Below, piece after piece: positions 56,001 to 64,000 of a stretch of DNA of 64,000 nt (within the stretch, counting starts at the first letter, position 1; each line of letters begins with the position of its first letter). Source of the DNA: Heliocidaris erythrogramma (lineage: Eukaryota > Echinodermata > Echinoidea > Camarodonta > Echinometridae). A program made the translations under genes and the position numbers. Under the pieces are notes generated by a model. It was not told the origin of the DNA, did not search any database, and saw nothing but the letters and a program-made list of their open reading frames with translations. The DNA lies in NCBI GenBank assembly GCA_025617745.1, contig CM046857.1:26754094-26818093 (forward strand), read 5' to 3'.

Positions 56001-58809
56001 TCCATGCAATTTCAATGTGTTATCATGGTAATTAACATACCTTTCACTAACATAAAAGATTGTTTTCAGAATGTGGCCCCAGGTTTTCTTTGTGTTGTGT
56101 TTTCCACGAAAGGGGGTGAAAGAAAGAGTGAAAGCATACACTAATCGAAAATCATTTGAAGCAAAAATGTACTCATTATTCTACAGCTATTTTCTCTCAG
56201 TTACTGAGAAAAACCATTCTTCCAAAGTACTGAATTTATCATGTATCTATGTCTTACAAAAATGATGGTACTGTATTGGCTTTCTTTTAACCAATATATT
56301 AAATGAAAGTAAATAAGTAAATTTTATTGCAATATAACAGTCACTTGTTTAGCATATATGTCTTTGTGATGCCAGTTTGAAGCATTTCATAGTGATTTTC
56401 AGGCAATTTCTTTTATTTCCTCTCTAGGAATTGTTTGGAGCAATTGGTGAACTAACCAAGACTAGAATGGTGCGACCAGGTCTGGCTGAGGTGGTTTATG
56501 TTAGCAGGACCGATGCCATTCAGGCAATAAGCACATATCACAACCGTGAGCTGGACGGGAAACCCATGCTCTGCAAATTGGACACAAGCACCATCCCTGA
56601 AGCATCTGGGAACAGGACTATGCCTAATTCACTCAGTGACAGATTCAAGTGAGTATCTTTACCATGACATGAATGGTAGTTTTACGACACATGCGACAAT
56701 CGGTCCGTGGTCGATTTCCTATACTAATCAAATTCCTAACTTTAACCCTTGACCCAAACACTAATACCCAATAGTAACTGTAACTCTAACCGTGTTATCA
56801 CTGATGAAATGAAGCCCAGGGAATATGTGGACAAATCAAATGTTAGGTCACCTTGCGTGTTTGTATGCTTGTAAGGTAGCTGTTTTCCTCAAGTCTGTTA
56901 TTGATATTGATAGATAGTTATGAAAATATTGTGGGCACTACTGTATGATCTCATTATAAATCGATCCTGAACCCTAAAAAGGCCAGGTTATTTTGGCAAT
57001 CTCTTGGGGGGGGGGGGGATGGATTCCACCCCCCCCCCCCCCCACCCCCCCGGATTTCGGCCATGGAGCGACATAAATCTCTGCAACTTGGCACACAGAT
57101 AAGAGTATCCTCTGAAGAATAAGCCTGTAAACTTATCTGCATGTATATCTCAAACAGTTTTTTAATTGCCGGTAAATTCTGCATTGTGTAGAATACATAT
57201 CTGTCGAAATTTTATAAATTTGGTATCAAAAAGATGCGTGAGACAATAGGCGAAAAGGTCATGGAAGCTTGCTGGGCAAAAAAAAGTTATTCTCGTCCAG
57301 GGGGGTTGATTCCCCCCGGTCTTGTAGGGTTAAAAGGGAATGCCGTAAATAGGAGCAAATTGAATTAAGGTGTGGAAATAGATGTTTCTTTTTATTACTC
57401 CAGTAATTCTTCCATGAAGCCTAAGTACTGCATAAAGTGGTATGCATCCTCGAAAGTGGCTTAACTTAAGCCTGACTTTACTTACGCTGCTGTTTTATGG
57501 AAGGCCATTTGTTAACCCCTAACTCCTTATAAATTACTACAGGGGAAATTTGATGTAACGAGGCCCTCGGGATCGAAGGATTTTCCTCGTTATAGCCGTT
57601 ATCTTGTTATATCAGAACATACATAAAAATAGAATTACAAGCAAGTAAATTTGGGACCGTGACAATGATCTCATTATAGCCGCTACCTCATTATAGCCGT
57701 TACCTCGTTATAGCCGACCTTGTTATGTCGAGTTTCCCCTGTATATTTATGTAACAAAATAAAGAAACAAACTTATTTCCTGGCATGAAATTAACATCAG
57801 AAATCAATTTTATCGTGAGGATTTTGTATTGGCATTTAGTTCCATAACTAGAGGGAGTCTATGGTGATTTTGTAGGATTAAATTTGGCTGACATTTGGCT
57901 CTCCGTAATTCAGTGGCCTAAATCTACATGTACACACCTTAGGCAGGGGCTAACTACAACTATACTAACATACTAGGGGCAGGGAGCATCTGCAAATAAC
58001 TGCTAACTTAAAGGGAGTGGCAAGTAGTAATCCATGGGCTTGACCAGTTGGCCTGACTCGGGGAAATTCGGATACAATCAGGTCCAATCGTGCGCTACCG
58101 ACGGAATGTTATTGCCGAATTCCTCACGTGATCGTTAACTCAAATCCCTACATACATGTACGTAACTGACCAATGAGATTCAAATACTGGAATAAAGAAC
58201 GTGTGATCTTGTTTACTCAAATTTGGGTCAATGTGCGAACTTTTATTAGCTGCGCGCGATAAATTGAAGTCGCTTTGAACTTTGATCCAGAGAAAGGAGC
58301 ATCCAACTGTAAAGCCGCCCATAGATTGCGACTTGTCGCTCCCTTTAAAGTGTATCATTTGGGGATAAACACTTTCCTGCAACTGAAATTTATTATAAAA
58401 AGTTCAGTGGAGGATTTTAGTTTGCTTCTCTTATTTGACCAGCTATCATTGAGTTTGAATATGACTTATTTGCAGATATGAGGGTAGTGGGTAAACATTT
58501 CATGTTAATGCATGCTTTCTTCCCTTGTAGAGCTGTTACCACTATACTGCACCAACCCCATGGTACATCTTGTATGAATTGATAGATTAAATCATTGATT
58601 CTAATTTCAATTTAGTAAAACTTCTTATTGTCTTTTTCTTATTTCCCAGGAGCATGAGACCTGAGAACAATCCTAAGCTACCCTTTGAAAGTATGCCCAA
58701 AGGAGTCATTCCTGCAGGCATCGATCCTGGAGTCGTCCAGAAAGCGCTCTTTAAGAAGGGAACAACCACGTCGGCTCAGAAACCAGTGGTTTTTACCGTC
58801 AAAATATGA
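41048..58809 (+). CDS. POLDIP3: POLDIP3/SKAR orthologue, RRM mRNA-export and exon-junction adaptor, 7 exons
   Basis: Exons: 41048-41124, 46810-47193, 48509-48718, 50213-50329, 55737-55838, 56428-56648 and 58650-58809 (TGA). Exon 1 encodes MDKSLDDIIRERK, a UAP56/DDX39B-binding motif like human MADISLDELIRKRG. Exon 2 has an RG-rich stretch and three DAR repeats (DARQKLIQKA, DARDRLAKKA, DARLKLTSRK) typical of POLDIP3. Exons 5-6 form one RRM (RLIISNLQISVTVDDIKELF, then RPGLAEVVYVSRTDAI). The end (DPGVVQKALFKKG ... FTVKI) parallels human DPDTILKALFKSSG ... FKIKL. In vertebrates the protein links the exon junction complex and TREX to S6K1 and translation, and binds polymerase delta p50. Exon lengths sum to 1271 nt, one short of a frame: exon 1 joins in phase to an RG-rich frame of exon 2, but the DAR frame is offset by one base near 46850. 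Alternatively an acceptor at 46816-46817 restores the frame and yields 420 aa. Intron 1 (5.7 kb) and intron 4 (5.4 kb) are transposon-rich. Confidence 0.9.
41125..43453. other. POLDIP3 intron 1, 5' part; no coding feature
   Basis: Mostly unique AT-rich DNA. Near 42570-42595 the minus strand reads GTCCCGGGTTCGAATCACG, a B-box-like tRNA fragment with no cloverleaf around it, likely a SINE trace. Confidence 0.4.
43454..43708 (-). CDS. THAP-type C2CH zinc-finger exon (5' exon, partial gene)
   Basis: From MVYCQAFGCCNSS at 43708 the frame shows the whole THAP core: the first pair C-x4-C in YCQAFGC, FHRFP, a conserved Trp (KRWVTI) and the second pair C-x2-H in VICSDHF. It ends LRAKLMPGRI next to a GTATAA donor-like site, so the AVPTIF-type end of the domain and the rest of the protein would lie on a further exon at lower coordinates, which I could not find. 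An upstream in-frame ATG at 43741 exists, but THAP proteins normally start just before the first Cys. THAP domains bind DNA and occur in host regulators and in P-element-type transposases; which applies here is open. It lies antisense within intron 1 of the POLDIP3-like gene. Confidence 0.65.
   Translation of the reverse strand: MVYCQAFGCCNSSKKTIGKSFHRFPDPQKCQQLFKRWVTILNVEKFQGKDFKLDRKNDVICSDHFTEADYHVDLRAKLMPGRIV
43742..43870 (-). promoter_or_regulatory. putative promoter of the THAP gene
   Basis: CpG-containing sequence just upstream of the THAP start, with CTACGTCATCACGCGC (a CRE/ATF-like TACGTCA). Inferred from position only. Confidence 0.25.
43871..46809. other. POLDIP3 intron 1, 3' part
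   Basis: No exon is recognisable. Holds the hairpin at 45333-45398 and several short inverted words near 46280-46440 (GACAGAAAAATCTGTCTG). A short TTCTCCTTTAA near 43975 resembles the right end of the TTAA element at 59937-60862. Confidence 0.4.
45333..45398. other. hairpin with 18-19 bp arms and a 29-nt loop
   Basis: ACCGTCTGTCTATGGGGAA (45333-45351) pairs with 45381-45398 with a single bulge. The size resembles a microRNA precursor, but a small foldback repeat fits equally well. Confidence 0.6.
47911..48378. mobile_element. TIR element with ATGCCTCCGC ends and two internal ~125-bp repeats
   Basis: Ends ATGCCTCCGC and GCGGAGGCAT. The interior has two diverged tandem copies of a block that starts ATCTCAAGAACCA, passes TTCAAACTTGGCACTAGTAT and ends AGGTCAAAGGTCA/TCATAGAGGT. 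It is in intron 2 of the POLDIP3-like gene and non-coding. Similar repeats occur widely in animals. Confidence 0.7.
48082..48094. promoter_or_regulatory. consensus DR1 nuclear-receptor motif in a repeat
   Basis: AGGTCAAAGGTCA is a perfect direct repeat with 1-bp spacing, the consensus site for HNF4/RXR/COUP-TF-type receptors. A second, one-mismatch copy (AGGTCAAAGGTGA) lies at 48231-48243 in the other internal repeat. Whether it is bound is unknown. Confidence 0.4.
48719..50212. other. POLDIP3 intron 3; one MITE, otherwise unique
   Basis: Apart from the MITE at 49161-49306 I see no element or exon. Confidence 0.45.
49161..49306. mobile_element. MITE with GCCCCRTTGCATAAAACT ends
   Basis: The left end GCCCCATTGCATAAAACT and the right end, the complement of GCCCCGTTGCATAAAACT, enclose paired words TTACCATTAATGGTAACTC. 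The whole 146 bp folds on itself. Confidence 0.85.
51644..51793. mobile_element. hAT-like MITE with CAGGGGCCGCGGAAC ends
   Basis: Ends CAGGGGCCGCGGAACG and the complement of CAGGGACCATGGAACCGG; a G-run at about 51669-51690 and a second one internally. It is inserted within the tandem array, and CTTCT is shared on both flanks. Confidence 0.7.
53012..53168. mobile_element. hAT-like MITE with CAGGGGCGGATACAGGA end
   Basis: The right end is TCCTGTATCCGCCCCTG, the left end CAGAGGGGG, then a G-run and GTGCGCAAGGGG. It is related to the element at 38904-39294 and is inserted in the tandem array. Confidence 0.6.
54617..55267. mobile_element. 651-bp TIR element abutting the 4.1-kb element, TA target
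   Basis: The ends TGTGACCCGCCGCCTCAAAA, then CCTACAATAAGTCGC, match inverted over about 38 bp. TA stands at 54615-54616, shared with the neighbour, and at 55268-55269. The first 8-10 bp of its TIR equal those of the 4.1-kb element, so both were probably moved by the same enzyme. Confidence 0.85.
55839..56427. other. POLDIP3 intron 5, no feature
   Basis: AT-rich intron between the two RRM exons; nothing else recognised. Confidence 0.5.
57000..57055. repeat. G-run followed by C-run
   Basis: A G-run at about 57006-57019 and C-runs at about 57029-57052 in the last POLDIP3 intron could pair into a hairpin. Confidence 0.8.
57540..57741. mobile_element. pogo/Tigger-like MITE, TA target
   Basis: Ends CAGGGGAAATTTGATGTAAC and the complement of CAGGGGAAACTCGACATAAC, flanked by TA. 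The right half has three ~20-bp copies of TCATTATAGCCGYTACC. The CAGGGGAAACTCG terminus resembles Tigger-type elements. Confidence 0.75.
58008..58348. mobile_element. TTAA-flanked MITE (piggyBac-like), copy B
   Basis: Same TTAAAGGGAGTGGCAAG terminus and interior as 38502-38836, with few differences over about 335 bp, so both moved recently. It lies in the last intron of the POLDIP3-like gene, about 300 bp before the final exon. Confidence 0.85.
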
Positions 58810-59594
58810 CTTCTTACAAATAGTTTTGAGCAAACCAATGAACATTTTTTTTTATCCACGTCAAAATGCTATAGTGAAAGGAAGGAAGAATCATTATCAG
58901 GCAGTAGCCTTGCATCGACTTCTGTGTCAGAGGCTTGTCAGAGAGGTCAGATAGAGTGAAGAACATTAGCACAAGCCATGAAGATTATCATATTATTTTT
59001 AGATACAAAGTTGCTTTCATTTGCAAGAAAAATGAGTGATACTGCTTGCTAAACATTTTATGTTTTTATGTTGTGTTGTGTTCCATTCAAGACTTGTAAT
59101 TAAGTTAGACTGTACAAGCTTAAAAGTATGTTTTAAAAACCTCACTTTATACAAGTCATGCAATCATATTTCAGGAATGTATCCTCCCCCCTGCAAAACC
59201 TGTATTATTTAACATTCAAGTGATAATAACATGATGAAAGTCAATTAGAAAGTGTCACGGACAGATTTACACCGTTCTCCCCTCTAAGCACCACCCCACC
59301 CCACTAAGAACATACATGTATATGTATTATACAGCAAATTATGTTGAATTTTCCTCTTGTTGGCCAAGAGTAATGACATTGATACATTATCTAATAAATA
59401 TTAGCTTAAAAACTATTAAATATTTTCCCCTCATATTTAAAAAATTTTGAATAATACCGTACTTGTGACAGGAAATTTCTTGGATCATCTCTAAAAAAAT
59501 TAATCTTGCATACGGAATAACAACCTATTTCCTGCCCAGTCTAACATAATTTGAAATTGAATATTTGACTCTTTGAAAATAATTCTCATACTTA
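58810..59594 (+). terminator. 3' UTR of the POLDIP3-like gene with AATAAA
   Basis: AT-rich sequence with AATAAA at 59393-59398, about 585 bp after the stop. Transcripts could end just beyond it, or further downstream if later signals are used. Confidence 0.5.
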
Positions 59595-59936
59595 GACCCC
59601 TATTACACATACCTCTGAGAGTGGACTCGGCGCCGGCTTATAAGCGGAAGTGACGTAACCCGTAAGAGGTGTGCATGCACGGACTGTTCGCGATGTCAAT
59701 GAGAGAGTACAGCACCTGCAGTGCGAGTGTGCAAACCGCGCGAAAATTTTTACATGGAGTGCGCCTCAGCGTCAGCTTGTGAAAAGGCGACGTGAAGCAG
59801 GCCTATGTGTAGACACAAAATTGCGGGCCCGAGGTATGTGTAACAGGTTTTAATGGTCTCGAGGCGGCTTCAAATTGCAGGCGTGAAGCCGGCTCCGGGG
59901 CCACCTTTGAAAGCCGACGCATGTGTAACAGGGATC
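59595..59936. mobile_element. MITE with GAYCCCTRTTACACAT ends
   Basis: Ends GACCCCTATTACACATAC and the complement of GATCCCTGTTACACATGC, 342 bp. The interior is GC-rich (GGCGCCGGCTTATAAGC, GGCGTGAAGCCGGCTCC) compared with its flanks. Confidence 0.75.
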
Positions 59937-60862
59937 TTAAAGGACAATCAACCCCTAATTACAAATTTACTTATATTGGAAGGTGTAATATATTCCTACT
60001 TGTTGGCCTAAATCATTTTCTAATAAGAAAATCAGAAAAGGGTGTAAATAAAGATATTCCAACACCCGTTATCGTCTCCTCCTCATTTCCATGGGGGCTG
60101 CCATGTTCTTGCTGATTTGGAGTTGTACATGAACCATTGAGAAATGTTCCAGTCAAGAAGATATTTTGAATCCAAAACCTAAATTGCTTTTCTTCATTAC
60201 CTAAAATCCCATATGTGACAAAAAATATAAAGTGGGTGTTTACATGTATTGTAAAAATTAAATCTTTATAATTAAATCTTTATAATTATATATTTAAATT
60301 GTCTGGTTTTGCTTAACAAAAATCTATTTTCTTGGGTTTGCCAAACAGAGAAGAATATAATATATGCAGCATGCATTCTGACTTTTCAAGTCCATTATCC
60401 GAAAGCAGGTGAATGCATAGTTTGCCGCTATAGATGCTCGGGGAAGAAGCATCCATAAATTTGAATTAATTTGCTCCGTCCCATGCGTCACAGTATCGAG
60501 AAAATAGATTTCTATTAAGCGAATATCGATTTTCAACAGAAATATATAAGGAAATCTTCAGTTTAAAAATAAATTGACATATCTATTCTATATTTTTAAT
60601 CTCAAACGGGTTTTTAATTTTGAAAGAGGCAATTGGGCATTTGGATTAAGAAAATCTTCATGTACACATAAAAAAAATGGCGGCCCCCATGTACTGCTAG
60701 CAGACGATACATGTTGCGGGCAGATGATAAATTTTGCTCAGAAAATCTTGATTCGTATCGATATCGTAAATTTTGACGCGAAGCCATATAGTCTAACAAG
60801 TAGGAATAAATAACACCTTTGAACACTTTCGTCTGTATTTTTTTAGGTTAATTCTCCTTTAA
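59937..60862. mobile_element. 926-bp TTAA-ended TIR element
   Basis: Begins TTAAAGGACAATCAACC and ends with the complement of TTAAAGGAGAATTAACC, so TTAA stands at both ends. It starts exactly where the preceding MITE stops. No protein; piggyBac-like by target site. Confidence 0.6.
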
Positions 60863-60882
60863 AGGCACAGTAGGAGTTACGA

Positions 60883-60957
60883 TCAAGCTATGCTACTGTT
60901 GTACTGCAAGATATGCTACTATTGTACTGCAAGATATGCTACTATTGTACTGCAAGA
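60883..60957. repeat. 23-bp tandem repeat, three copies
   Basis: ATGCTACTATTGTACTGCAA plus GAT is repeated three times, the first copy with one change. Confidence 0.9.
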
Positions 60958-61795
60958 TGTATGCATAAGTTTGAAGTAATGTTAGCAAAAGGAATAGGTT
61001 AGTTAAAAGGCTTTTTAATTTACACTAGAGAAATGTTAACTCTTTTTACTTTTGTACATGTATATGATTAGTTTAATTGGAGCATTACGTGAACACATGT
61101 TGTAGTTTAGAGTTGTAAGGGGATGATGAGTCCTTAACTTATGGAAAAAGTAGCACTCAACAGCATCTGTAAATTAAGTGTTAACATTAAGTGTTAACGT
61201 CAATTGTATGTAATGGTACACTTGTTAATACGCTCTTGGAAGCAACTGAATTGGTGAAATTTTTGGATAAGTTAGATGTTATTTTTACAATACATGTATA
61301 ATGAGCTGCTTATAAACAGGACACTGGAATATTATTGTGGGTAGTATCACTGTAAATACATTGTTTCTTTACACTACATGTATATGTTGTCAATCAAAAC
61401 CTTGTTAGCTTTGTTTGTGAAATGGTAAACGGGAAAAGCATTTCATTATCGTAGATAACTGTTTGCACACACTATGAAAAAAGGCAGAAAGCCAGAAACA
61501 GACAAACATCAACCTAAACCAAAAACAAACGAAATGAATTAAAGTAATTATGTAGTTCAGAACCGAAAGCACTTTCTAATTCACCAGACTGAAGTTTTTG
61601 AGCCAAGTGGGAAGGTGCTATGACATTTGCTCCGGCAAAAATTGCTACATGCTTTATTTCATCAAAAATTTGAGTTTAGGGTTTCGGTTGCAATAGAATT
61701 TGAGGTTATGGTTGGGTTTAATGTTGGATCCAGGGTTGATTTGAGGATTTCTTGTAGTATAGGATATTGACTGAGGAGCAATTGTCAGCAGAGCA
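60958..61795. other. intergenic or extended 3' UTR, nothing recognised
   Basis: AT-rich, with only short open frames. Confidence 0.5.
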
Positions 61796-61997
61796 GGGGG
61801 TGTTTCACAAAGAGTTAAGTTTGACTTGGAGTCATGCGTAAGCGCCAGTGTGCATCCGGTATTTAACGCATAATCTCATTGATAGACTTCCCAATAGTGC
61901 GCGTCCCTGGAGCATGATCTGACCAGTGCGGTGATGCATAATATACAGCACGCAACCAGGAATTTAAGTCCAATTTAACTCTTTGTGAAACACCCCC
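61796..61997. mobile_element. MITE with GGGGGTGTTTCACAAAGAGT ends
   Basis: A left GGGGGTGTTTCACAAAGAGT and TTAA mirror the right end exactly over 24 bp. The interior is non-coding (202 bp). Confidence 0.85.
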
Positions 61998-63734
61998 GTG
62001 GTATCATTGTTTTGATTAGGGGGAGTGACTGTTCCAGAACCCAATAAGAAATTTACAATGTTAGTGAGCCAGACCAGATATAGAAATCAGGGTTCCAGGC
62101 TAAAACATTTCATTTAGGATATTTTCCACAAAACTTGATAATGGAAGGAGAAATGTTAATGGCAACTTAATGATGAACTATTACATGTATGAGAAAAAGG
62201 GGTACATAATGGTGATGTTTAGAGGGTCTCCATTTTTTCACCTGATGTTAACAACCCTCTTGCAGAGACAGCCAGAGAGGTGTACATGTATATGTATCCA
62301 ATATAAATTCCAGTGAGTGTTCCCTAAACTTGTGAAGTATGTACAGATTTTTTGTATTAATAAATCTAATGACTCCTTGTATGGTGAATTGAAAATGAAA
62401 GGAAGCCACTGTTTGTGCAGTTTGTAGTGTTTTTTGTTGCTTCATATATCTACATGTAGTTAGTATGGTATGAAGATGAAGAGACTTTGACTATCTAGAA
62501 TGGGTGAGTGAAGAGAAAGGAAGAAAGCAAATGTTGACCACTAAAAAAACCCTAAAATTTTACAATTTGAGGTTTGAGAGTGTCAAGCAATTTTCATAAA
62601 TCAGCACATCTTGAAATGCACTAAAAGGTCACCAATAGTAAAAGTTGTTATTCGCACATCTAGCCCCTGCCCCCGCCCCCAAAAAGAAGAAATCGTCCAG
62701 TGTACCTGTCAAAATCCAACATTGTCGAGAACAAAATATAAGGAACAGGCAGTTTAACATTTATTTGTTTCTTTTTCATCCTCCGCCTCCCCCAGGTTCT
62801 CACTCCCGCGCCAAATTTAATGGTTGAAGGAGGGAGCAGATGTGTTTACAGATTGAAGACAATGCAAATGTTAATTGTAAACTAGTATAATAATGCCCCC
62901 ATTATGCATAGAGCCCAACCTCGCTCTGGACCATGATGGACTACCTACGGTTTACCGATCATTCTATCAACAAAATATAACAATCAGTTATTGAATGTTA
63001 TAATTATTGTTGTTCTTCTCTTCTGCATTTTTTCTATTTTTGAGGCTTTATAAAATGCATAATCGTAACAAATTTGCGTATTTCGCTGCTCTAGTTTGTC
63101 ACATTCAAATTATTGAAACAGATAATGTAATCTTGCTCTTAGTCTTACTTTAATTTGTATGCTTTCATTTTGATCCTCAAATTATTTTCTTTTATTCGAT
63201 CCTCTATATGGTCACCTACTTTCTTTTTTCCAGGCAGTTGTACCAGTGCTTTCCATCATGGGCAACAGTAAATGCAGTATAATTTTTAAAAAGTAAAATG
63301 TAAAAAAAAAAATCAAATTAGCAATACTTACACTGACAGTTATTTATAATAGCTATTTAAGAGCAAATACACATCGGTTCTTTTTAGAGCATGGATATAT
63401 GCTCATTTATCAGTTGTTCTCATTCTTGTGCTTTATTGTTTGTTCCGATCTGACCAGATATTGCATTCTTTTTTAGTAGATTGAAAAAAGAATTACATAC
63501 TCTTTATATTTCTGTGAACACTACATGTGACAGTATTGATTTTTGAAGAACCTGTTTCCTTTTTAGAATTTTTATATTAATAATACTAAATAAAATATAA
63601 CAATGATGACACACATGATCTTGTTACCTAGAAAACTTTTGGCAGCTATTTCAAATTATCCTGTATTATAACGGATAGGTGACTAAGAAACAATCTCGAA
63701 AACCGTATTCGATCAACAAAATGGATCTAGTAGT
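61998..63734. other. intergenic, no gene seen
   Basis: Open frames stay below 70 codons. A T-rich acceptor-like site at about 63233 (TTTTTTCCAG) is not followed by a convincing exon. Confidence 0.45.
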
Positions 63735-64000
63735 AGTAGTACTGTTAATTTTGTAACAGAATGTGTTTCACAAAAAGATTTTTGACTTGCAATAACAAGT
63801 CAAATAAAAAATGGACAAAATAATTTTGTCATGATAATTTTGTAACAACATGATATTTGTCACAAAATGAAAATGAACACAATAATTTTGTCATGTTAAT
63901 TTTGTAAGTCAGAAAGACAGAATGATTTTCGTTACAAAATGAAATTTGACATGTTTATTTTGTAACAGATAATTCTTGTGTTACAAAATTACCTTTTCAA
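63735..64000. repeat. array of TTTTGTAACA/TGTTACAAAA words, cut by the window end
   Basis: Words such as AATTTTGTAACA, TTTTGTCATGATAA and TTGTCACAAAATGA recur in both orientations every 20-40 bp up to the last base. It resembles the arrays at 7150-7560 and around the IS630-type element and may be one arm of a DNA transposon that continues beyond the window. Confidence 0.65.

Noticed and set aside
60324-60826. overlapping 70-79 codon frames on both strands
   Set aside because: They fall inside the TTAA-ended element and show no conserved domain.

Overview
This is intron-rich, AT-rich animal nuclear DNA packed with small inverted-repeat transposons, LINE remnants and many runs of 15 or more G or C. 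A fibropellin/Notch-style EGF gene, an animal bestrophin-like-domain gene and the repeat types suggest a marine invertebrate deuterostome. An echinoderm, perhaps a sea urchin, is the best guess, but no single marker settles it. I see no rRNA or functional tRNA gene, no CRISPR array and nothing prokaryotic.

Three host protein genes can be assembled exon by exon, all on the + strand. (1) 625-6082 is the 3' part of a gene for a type I membrane protein: seven EGF exons, all phase 1-1, then a transmembrane exon with a very short tail; its 5' end lies outside the window. (2) 20068-27000 is a complete nine-exon, 423-residue multipass membrane protein of the bestrophin-like/DUF4239 family, ending in the family's LD(R/Q)PFSG signature. 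(3) 41048-58809 is a seven-exon orthologue of POLDIP3/SKAR, an mRNA-export and exon-junction adaptor, with an N-terminal UAP56-binding motif, RG-rich region, DAR repeats, an RRM and the conserved C-terminus. Its exons sum to one base short of an open frame. A minus-strand THAP zinc-finger exon (43454-43708) sits inside its first intron.

Between and inside the genes lie mobile elements. 6-20 kb is mostly intergenic, with MITEs, a 7SL/Alu-like SINE head and a decayed exon interrupted by two hairpins. 27-31 kb holds a decayed IS630/Tc1-type transposon flanked by arrays of degenerate short repeats. 32.06-37.83 kb is an almost full-length Tx1-clade LINE on the minus strand, bordered on both sides by (AAG/TTC)n, which suggests insertion into a TTC microsatellite. 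37.9-40.4 kb is a cluster of nested repeats. The third intron of the POLDIP3 gene carries a 4.1-kb terminal-inverted-repeat element with an internal ~463-bp tandem array, directly abutting a second, 0.65-kb element that shares its TA target site. 59-64 kb is 3' UTR and intergenic DNA with further MITEs.

The three host genes have no evident functional link. The points most worth following are the uncharacterised animal DUF4239 gene, the two hairpins each bounded by GGTGAAG, the Alu-like SINE head, the paired TA elements, the TTC-bordered Tx1 LINE, and the frame problem in the POLDIP3 RG region.
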